DNA of 8,625 nt from CAYLLT01 sp964591605 (GTDB taxonomy: Bacteria; Planctomycetota; Phycisphaerae; UBA1845; PWPN01), in contig CAZQEN010000322.1 of assembly GCA_964591605.1 (NCBI GenBank), forward strand, positions 1 to 8,625, read 5' to 3'. The translations under genes and the position numbers were made by a program. This document shows positions 4,123 through 8,625 of the stretch, piece by piece. Every line of letters starts with the position of its first letter. Within the stretch, counting starts at the first letter, position 1. Under the pieces are notes generated by a model. The model had not been told where the DNA came from, ran no database searches, and saw nothing but the letters and a program-made list of their open reading frames with translations.

Positions 4123-6417
4123 TCAGGGGGCAGGGCTCGTGGCCGTCGCAGGGACGGAGGCCGCTGCCTGGACGGACCGGATTCGTTGCTCGATGTCGTG
4201 GCGGCGCTCGGGCGACCAGCGGCGGACCTCGTCGGCGCCGGGGCGGGCGGCGTCGAGGTCGAGGGCACGCTGGTAGGCTTGAGCGGCCTCGGCGGCGAGC
4301 TGGGTCGCCCCCAGGGCCTGGGCGGAGCGGGCCAGCAGGTCGGCCAGGGCCAGATGGCCGTCGGGTGAGGCGGGATAAAGCGAGAGGGCCATCCGGGCGG
4401 ATCGGATTGCGGCGTGGAGTTCGTCGGGGTCGTGGGCCGCACGGTGGCTCAGCTCGTGGGCCATGGCCGAGAGCTTGTGCAGGTCGGCGTCGGTCGGATC
4501 GCGATCAAGGGCGATGCCGATGGAGTCGACGGCTGGACGGGGCTGGCCGTACTGCGCGTAGAGCCCGGCCAGTTCAGCCGGCGGGGTCGGATCGAAGGGG
4601 TCGGCCGCCATCGCCGCCCGGAGAGAGCGTTCCGCCTGCTGCGGGGACTCCGCGGCTCGTGCATCAGACAGCCAGGCGCTGGCGCGGGTGACGGGCACGA
4701 ACACCAGCCACAGGAACAGGAGCGGCACGAGGATGGCCGTCGCTGCGACGCACACCGTTTCGCGCCGGCTGGCAGATTGATCCCCTGCTTCTCGTTGCGG
4801 CGGGCCGAGCAGCAGGCCGGCGAGCGCGGCGAACGGGGTGAGCGTGCCGGGATACAGGATCGCGAACTCGACCACGTTGTGGAGCAGGAACGCGGCCGTG
4901 CCGCAGAGGAGCACCAGGCGCATCCGCGGGAATGAGAGATCGAGCGTCCGTTCGTCCGGGGCAACCTCAGACGGCCCGTCCCGAAACAGCAGCCAGACCA
5001 GGCCGCCGAGCGTTGCGGACCAGATCAGGCCGTACAGCTCGAGATCGTACAACACAATCGCAGTCTGGCCGGCGAGCCAGAAGCCGCTCATCAGGATCCA
5101 GCGCAGCAGCAGAAAACCCACGATCAAAGCCGCGGACCACCGCACCAGGTTCGGACGGTTTGACGAAGCTGCGTCCGGCAGGCCGGCCACCGCGCCGATG
5201 GCCCGAAGCGTGCGGTATGACCCGGCGATGAGCATCCACATCAAACCTGCTCCGCCCAGTAATCCCCACTGAGCGAGCACGGAGAGCACGAAGTTGTGCG
5301 GGTCCTTGATCTCCTCGGGGTATTCGATCGGTTTGTGCAGGAGGTAGGCGCGGTCGAAGTTGAGGGCGCCGGTTCCCGTCCATGGGTGATCGGCGATGAT
5401 CTGGCGCGTGACCTTCCAGTATTCCCATCGAAACTGCAGCGATGCACCGGGCAGGCCGCCGCGAACAGCGCCCACGAGGATCACGGCGGCGCCGCCGGCG
5501 CCGACGAGCGCCCAGGCCGCCCACCACAGCGTCCGCCAGCGTGCCGGGAACCGGGGCAGGGCCGTCCATGCCGCGCCGAGCAGGGCGAGCCCGATCAGGG
5601 CCGCGAGGACGCCGCCTTTGCTGGCGGTCATGATCGTGCCGGCCAGGAGTCCGGCGCCCAGCAGGATGCAGACGGTGCGGATCGGGCGATTCTTCCATGA
5701 GAGGGCGGCGAGGCCCAGGGCCGAGAAGCCGCAGAGCGAGAGCAGGGCGGCCTGCACGTTGCTGTGCGGGAAGAAGCCGGTGGCGGCGGTGCCCAGGATG
5801 CGCCGCTCGAACAGCGCGACGCGCGGGTCATCGAGCGGGACGCCCTGCTGGGCCCAGAATTCCGCCTTGTTCTCGAAGTAATGCTGGCGGGTCTCGGGGA
5901 ACTCCTGTGTGATCTGCAGACCGCTGCGGGCGAGCGAGGTGAGGCCGGAGGCGACGACGATGATGAGCACCAGGGCGACGCGCCAACGCGTTCGGCACAG
6001 GTCAGCGAAGATGAACACGAGCAGGGCGGTGATGAGCCAGTCCGCAGAGGCGTTCAGGGCCAGACGCTTGTTGCCGGCGGCGCATGTGGAGACAGCGGCT
6101 CCTGCGAGCATGAGCAGCCAGCCGATTTCGAGGCCGGTCCATCGCCAGCGCTCGCGGCGCAGGGCCCTGCCGACGGCGGTCAGCAGGCCGCAGCCCAGGA
6201 TGGCCAGATCGAATGCGGCGGTGGTGGCGGGGGTGCTGGCGCCGACGACACCGGTCGCGCGGTCGATGGCGGTGAGCGCGGAATTGTACGTTTCCGAGAC
6301 CAGCGGCCGCATCGCGACGATGAGCAGCAGGCCGTACAGCGCGATGGACTCGAACGCCTGAGCGGGCCGCGACGCAGCGCGGGCGGGTGATGGCGGAGTG
6401 CGTTGTTCACGTGCCAT
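4123..6417 (-). CDS. O-antigen ligase/polymerase-like (Wzy/WaaL) membrane protein with TPR tail
   Basis: A 764-residue inner-membrane protein likely to polymerise or ligate lipid-linked glycan at the periplasmic face. The first ~575 residues hold about a dozen hydrophobic segments. The Wzy_C (PF04932-like) core contains RWEYWKVTRQIIADHPWTGTG (330-350), with the large periplasmic loop ending in DPHNFVLSVLAQWGLLG (372-388). The conserved His374 and the following glycine-rich helix are typical of the family. From about residue 586 the protein turns soluble and alanine-rich with TPR-like repeats (AAMAADPFDPTPPAELAGLYAQYGQ; IALDRDPTDADLHKLSAMAHEL; RMALSLYPASPDGHLALADLL; AYQRALDLDAARPG), probably a partner-binding tail. 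The start at 6417 (MAREQR) overlaps the previous gene's stop by 11 bases and has GGAA about 8 bases upstream. The in-frame ATG at 6438 has no ribosome site. It is the last gene of the left-reading run. Ligase and polymerase cannot be told apart by sequence. Confidence 0.88.
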   Translation of the reverse strand: MAREQRTPPSPARAASRPAQAFESIALYGLLLIVAMRPLVSETYNSALTAIDRATGVVGASTPATTAAFDLAILGCGLLTAVGRALRRERWRWTGLEIGWLLMLAGAAVSTCAAGNKRLALNASADWLITALLVFIFADLCRTRWRVALVLIIVVASGLTSLARSGLQITQEFPETRQHYFENKAEFWAQQGVPLDDPRVALFERRILGTAATGFFPHSNVQAALLSLCGFSALGLAALSWKNRPIRTVCILLGAGLLAGTIMTASKGGVLAALIGLALLGAAWTALPRFPARWRTLWWAAWALVGAGGAAVILVGAVRGGLPGASLQFRWEYWKVTRQIIADHPWTGTGALNFDRAYLLHKPIEYPEEIKDPHNFVLSVLAQWGLLGGAGLMWMLIAGSYRTLRAIGAVAGLPDAASSNRPNLVRWSAALIVGFLLLRWILMSGFWLAGQTAIVLYDLELYGLIWSATLGGLVWLLFRDGPSEVAPDERTLDLSFPRMRLVLLCGTAAFLLHNVVEFAILYPGTLTPFAALAGLLLGPPQREAGDQSASRRETVCVAATAILVPLLFLWLVFVPVTRASAWLSDARAAESPQQAERSLRAAMAADPFDPTPPAELAGLYAQYGQPRPAVDSIGIALDRDPTDADLHKLSAMAHELSHRAAHDPDELHAAIRSARMALSLYPASPDGHLALADLLARSAQALGATQLAAEAAQAYQRALDLDAARPGADEVRRWSPERRHDIEQRIRSVQAAASVPATATSPAP

Positions 6418-7528
6418 CGCGGGATTCCAGGATGGCAATGATGTTCACGACGCAGACGCACTGCGCGAGGATGAGAACGGCCCCGGCCCAGGTGACGGTG
6501 GGCAGGAGAATCGCGGGCAGACCGGTGGCGGCGGTGGCCAGGTAGATCGTCAGGACGGAGGCGGTCGGCGAGAGGCCGAGCTTGACGAGCCGATGCGAGA
6601 AGTGGCGGCGGTCGCTGCGGAAGATGCTCACGCCCTGGCGGTAGCGGTGGATGATGACGCTGGTCATGTCATAGAGCGGCACGGCGAACACGAGGAGGGG
6701 CACGAGGACGCCGAAGGGACGGCGCTGCTGATCGGGATCGTAGAACGTGGTCAGGATGGTGCAGACCGCCAGGAGGTATCCGACGACGAGGCTGCCGGCG
6801 TCGCCCATGAAGATGGTGGCGGGCGGAAAGTTATAGAGCAGAAAGCCGATCAGGGCCCCGGCGAGCATCAGCAGGGCGCACGGGACGAAGATCTGCCCGG
6901 CCAGCAGGGCGGATGCGGCGAGGATGATCGAGGCCAGGGCCGCCACGCCGGCCGAGAGGCCGTCCATGTTGTCCATGAAGTTGAAGGCGTTGGTGAGGGC
7001 CACGATCCAGAGTGTGCTGAGGATCGTCGAGGGCACCGGCCCGAGGACGGTGGCAGCGCGGATGCCGAAGCCGCCGGTGATCATCAGGGCCACGGCGAAC
7101 TGGACCACGAACTTGACGCCGGGGGAGAGCGGGCGGTGATCGTCGATGATGCCCAGGAGATGCATGACCAGCGCCCCGGCGATGACGGAGAGGGCCTGCG
7201 GCGTCTTGGCGAGCACGCCGCCCAGCCAGTAGGGCCACTGCGGGAGGCTCTGGGTGATGGCGTCGAGGCGCTCGGCCTGGGCGCGCTGAAGCAGGAGGGC
7301 CAGCAGCAGGGTGAGCCCGATCGGCAGGAGGACGGCGATGGTGATGGCGATGCCGCCGCCGAAGGCGATGGGCTGCTTGTGCTGTTTGTGGCTGCCGGCG
7401 CCCATGGGGCGGTCGACGAAGTCGCGCTGGAGGGCCCAGCGGCGGATGAGGGGCGTGAGCAGGGTGCCCAGGGCGAAGGAGGCCGCAAAAGACGCGCCGC
7501 CGATGATGAGCACCGATGATGAGATCAC
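6407..7528 (-). CDS. Undecaprenyl-phosphate sugar-1-phosphate transferase (WecA/MraY family)
   Basis: A 373-residue polytopic membrane enzyme that transfers a sugar-1-phosphate, usually a HexNAc such as GlcNAc, from a UDP-sugar to undecaprenyl phosphate, starting a surface glycan. Family motifs appear in order: DRPMGAGSHKQHKQPIAFGGG (39-59), GIIDDHRPLSPG with the Asp pair at 129-130, NAFNFMDNMDGLSAG (180-194), FMGDAGS (240-246) and, in the last cytoplasmic loop, HRYRQG (294-299) and DRRHFSHRL (306-314). The DRPM...K..P..GGG start and the NxxNFxDNMDGL block favour the WecA/TagO branch over peptidoglycan-specific MraY. The start is GTG at 7528, which overlaps the previous gene's TGA as GTGA and is preceded by AGGAG seven bases upstream. 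A much longer upstream extension of this frame merely overlaps the DUF4416 gene and is not real. About ten membrane helices are visible. The sugar specificity is not determined. Confidence 0.94.
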   Translation of the reverse strand: MISSSVLIIGGASFAASFALGTLLTPLIRRWALQRDFVDRPMGAGSHKQHKQPIAFGGGIAITIAVLLPIGLTLLLALLLQRAQAERLDAITQSLPQWPYWLGGVLAKTPQALSVIAGALVMHLLGIIDDHRPLSPGVKFVVQFAVALMITGGFGIRAATVLGPVPSTILSTLWIVALTNAFNFMDNMDGLSAGVAALASIILAASALLAGQIFVPCALLMLAGALIGFLLYNFPPATIFMGDAGSLVVGYLLAVCTILTTFYDPDQQRRPFGVLVPLLVFAVPLYDMTSVIIHRYRQGVSIFRSDRRHFSHRLVKLGLSPTASVLTIYLATAATGLPAILLPTVTWAGAVLILAQCVCVVNIIAILESRDGT

Positions 7529-8106
7529 GAGTCGGCTCCTGGCCGCGGGGGCGGCGTCCTGGGCTCGCGGCCGGCGAGCTTGAGGCGGTAGCGCTCGCGG
7601 ACGCGGTCGAAGAACGCATGATAGCGCGAATCGGCATAGTCGGGATAGGTCCAGGGCCAGGGGACCCACCGGCCCCCGGTGTAGTGCAGCGTGCTCTCGG
7701 CGTAGATGCCGTCGCGCAGGTAGACGCGGTGCGAGAAATCCTTGGTGGTGGCGAGCACGAGCTTGCTGAGGGTGAGGTAACCGGGGTCGAGGTTGACGCG
7801 ACGCCGATCCGCCGGGAGGGCGAGGTCGTGGCAGATGCGGATTTCGAGCTGATTGGTCAGCGTTTTGAGATGGGGCAGCTCGACGGGGTCGATGAGGCGA
7901 TGGAACGAGGCGAACTGCCGCTGCAGGTTTTCGCCCATTTCGAGCTCGTAATAGTCGGTCATGTCGAAGGGCCAGAGCCCGGAGATCTCGTCGGGGGGTC
8001 CGGCGTGATCGGAAAGGAGCTGGATCGCGCGGCGGATGAGGTCGGGATCCGCCGAAATGAATCCGCAGATCAGGTTGACGGGTCTGGGGCTGCGAATCAC
8101 TCCCAT
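7525..8106 (-). CDS. DUF4416 family protein
   Basis: A 193-residue soluble protein with the pattern I associate with DUF4416. It has PVNLICGFIS near the start, TDYYELEMGENLQRQF (50-65), TNQLEIR, RRVNLDPGYL (102-111), TTKDFSHRVYLRDGIYAE (120-137) and PWTYPDY (151-157), followed by a helical and then proline-rich tail. Its biochemical function is not known to me. The many conserved charged and aromatic residues (Asp107, Lys122, Asp123, His126, Glu137, Tyr154, Asp156) suggest an enzyme or ligand-binding domain. It is translationally coupled to the sugar-phosphate transferase by a 4-base GTGA overlap, which suggests a role linked to glycan or envelope synthesis, although that is inference. The start at 8106 lies eight bases after the stop of the HigA-like gene. 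Its ribosome site is weak (GAGA), consistent with re-initiation from the upstream gene. Confidence 0.88.
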   Translation of the reverse strand: MGVIRSPRPVNLICGFISADPDLIRRAIQLLSDHAGPPDEISGLWPFDMTDYYELEMGENLQRQFASFHRLIDPVELPHLKTLTNQLEIRICHDLALPADRRRVNLDPGYLTLSKLVLATTKDFSHRVYLRDGIYAESTLHYTGGRWVPWPWTYPDYADSRYHAFFDRVRERYRLKLAGREPRTPPPRPGADS

Positions 8107-8114
8107 GGTGCGTC

Positions 8115-8414
8115 TCAGGATGCGGCCGCGCGGCCGATGCGGTCAAGCCTTCGGCCCAGGTGCGCGCCGGCGACATCCAGATCATAATCCATCTGCAGGC
8201 CCAGCCAGAATTGCGGGGAGTTGCCGATGCATCGGGCCAGGCGGAGGGCCGTGTCGGCGGTGATGTCGCGTTTTTCCAACGCGATCTCGTTGATCCTGCG
8301 GGCCGGTACGCCGATGGCCAGGGCCAGCCGGTTTCGGCTGAGGTCGAGAGGCTTGAGGAACACCTCGGTCAAAACTTCACCGGGGCGGACGGATTCCAGT
8401 CGTGACCTGGGCAT
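8115..8414 (-). CDS. higA: HigA-like XRE-family antitoxin, apparently without a toxin
   Basis: A 99-residue helix-turn-helix protein of the HigA/VapI type. It has the RPGEVLTEVFLKPLDLSRNRL entry (10-30), the helix-turn-helix core ALAIGVPARRINEIALEKRD (31-50), then ITADTALRLARCIGNSPQFWLGLQMDYDLDVA (51-82), the usual HigA ending. The family binds operator DNA and neutralises a HigB ribonuclease. The ATG at 8414 is chosen because the family's N-terminus begins just after it and a GAAAGAG stretch precedes it. The frame stays open upstream to 8588, but that part runs through a tandem repeat and has no family similarity. In standard modules higB lies immediately upstream. Here that place holds a 46-bp tandem repeat and a divergent transposase, and no toxin-like gene follows either. 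The gene is only eight bases from DUF4416, so it may be co-transcribed with the polysaccharide genes. It could be an orphan regulator or a remnant. Confidence 0.88.
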   Translation of the reverse strand: MPRSRLESVRPGEVLTEVFLKPLDLSRNRLALAIGVPARRINEIALEKRDITADTALRLARCIGNSPQFWLGLQMDYDLDVAGAHLGRRLDRIGRAAAS

Positions 8415-8436
8415 GAGCGCTCTTTCTTCTGCATCA

Positions 8437-8528
8437 GACAGGAAAACGGGACAGGTTCGATATTGACAGGGCTCTTGCCTCGGACAGGAAAACGGGACAG
8501 GTTCGATATTGACAGGGCTCTTGCCTCG
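8437..8528. repeat. Perfect 46-bp tandem duplication before the transposase gene
   Basis: Two identical 46-bp units, 8437-8482 and 8483-8528, lie head to tail between the antitoxin start (8414) and the transposase start (8544). Each unit contains the hexamer GACAGG three times, giving six copies at 8437, 8450, 8465, 8483, 8496 and 8511, and each ends in CTCTTGCCTCG. Each copy also carries a TTGACA (8463-8468 and 8509-8514); only the second is suitably placed for the transposase. The exact identity of the copies indicates a recent duplication. They may be element-end sequence recognised by the transposase or a duplicated operator/promoter. Confidence 0.9.
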
Positions 8529-8537
8529 CGTTAGCTT
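8509..8537 (+). promoter_or_regulatory. Candidate promoter of the RAYT transposase
   Basis: A perfect -35 TTGACA (8509-8514), supplied by the second repeat copy, is followed 17 bases later by TAGCTT (8532-8537) as a poor -10. Transcription would start about at the ATG (8544). No Shine-Dalgarno sequence precedes that ATG, so the mRNA may be leaderless. The -35 is convincing and the -10 is not. Confidence 0.4.
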
Positions 8538-8543
8538 GAGTGT

Positions 8544-8625
8544 ATGCCGCACACGGCCCGAGCTGCACCCGGAGGCATGGTGTTTCACGTCCTGAACCGG
8601 GGCGTGGGGCGGATGGAGCTGTTTG
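8544..8625 (+). CDS. RAYT / IS200-like Y1 transposase, N-terminal fragment (cut by window end)
   Basis: The first 27 codons read MPHTARAAPGGMVFHVLNRG and then VGRMELF, the characteristic start of REP-associated tyrosine transposases (Y1_Tnp, IS200/IS605-like). The family's first strand has the form R-x-x-x-x-G-G-x-x-F-H-V-x-N-R-G. These HUH-type enzymes act on single-stranded DNA hairpins. The catalytic HUH histidines and the tyrosine lie further on, beyond the window, so activity cannot be judged. The frame is open to the last base. The gene is divergent from the HigA-like antitoxin, with the 46-bp tandem repeat between them. Confidence 0.85.
   Translation, partial: MPHTARAAPGGMVFHVLNRGVGRMELF

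Noticed and set aside
6398..7519. 373-codon open frame on the + strand
   Set aside because: It is exactly antisense to the WecA/MraY-family gene, is dominated by E, D, G and A typical of antisense reading of GC-rich genes, and shows no family motifs.
7529..8185. Long N-terminal extension of the sugar-phosphate transferase frame
   Set aside because: It overlaps the whole DUF4416 gene, reads as Arg/Pro-rich noise, and the GTG at 7528 has a good ribosome site and a family-typical N-terminus.
8437..8528. CRISPR array
   Set aside because: There are only two directly abutting identical units with no spacers between them, so it is a tandem duplication.
8415..8588. 58-codon upstream extension of the HigA-like protein
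   Set aside because: It reads through both copies of the 46-bp repeat in different frames and has no similarity to the family. The ATG at 8414 fits the family's start.

Overview
The window is GC-rich and densely coded. The best guess is a bacterium of the Planctomycetota, perhaps Phycisphaerae-like. This is inferred from the mix of a DUF4416 protein, a secreted PAL-like beta-propeller, a TPR-tailed O-antigen ligase-type protein and a RAYT transposase. No rRNA or tRNA is present, so the assignment is not firm.

Layout, left to right. (1) 3-944 (+): the C-terminal two thirds of an NAD(P)-dependent aldehyde dehydrogenase, closed by a strong intrinsic terminator (975-1012). (2) 1045-1511 (+): a complete toxin-antitoxin pair, with a small helical antitoxin and a RelE/ParE-type toxin overlapping by ATGA. 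(3) 1632-2786 (-): a secreted beta-propeller resembling the lyase half of peptidylglycine amidating enzymes, with its own promoter. (4) 2925-3800 (-): a TYW1-like (COG0731-type) radical SAM protein, also with a recognisable promoter. (5) 3801-4122: a gene-free stretch. Its right half encodes, on the + strand, what looks like a compact structured RNA of about 150 nt with a closing helix, two internal hairpins and a terminator. (6) 8414-4123 (-): a tightly packed run of four genes. These are a HigA-like antitoxin, DUF4416, a polyprenyl-phosphate sugar-1-phosphate transferase of the WecA/MraY family, and an O-antigen ligase/polymerase-like membrane protein with a TPR tail. The last three are joined by overlapping start and stop codons. 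(7) 8437-8625: a perfect 46-bp tandem duplication, then the first 27 codons of a RAYT/IS200-like Y1 transposase running out of the window.

How the parts fit. The transferase would load the first sugar phosphate onto undecaprenyl phosphate, and the Wzy/WaaL-like protein would polymerise or ligate the finished chain, so the left-reading operon points to surface polysaccharide synthesis. DUF4416 sits translationally coupled between the antitoxin gene and the transferase. The antitoxin has no toxin partner here, and the transposase with its duplicated leader sits where a higB gene would be expected.

The most interesting item is the putative structured RNA at about 3937-4088. All of its non-Watson-Crick pairs are G-U when read on the + strand, its terminator lies on the same strand, and no + strand gene follows it.
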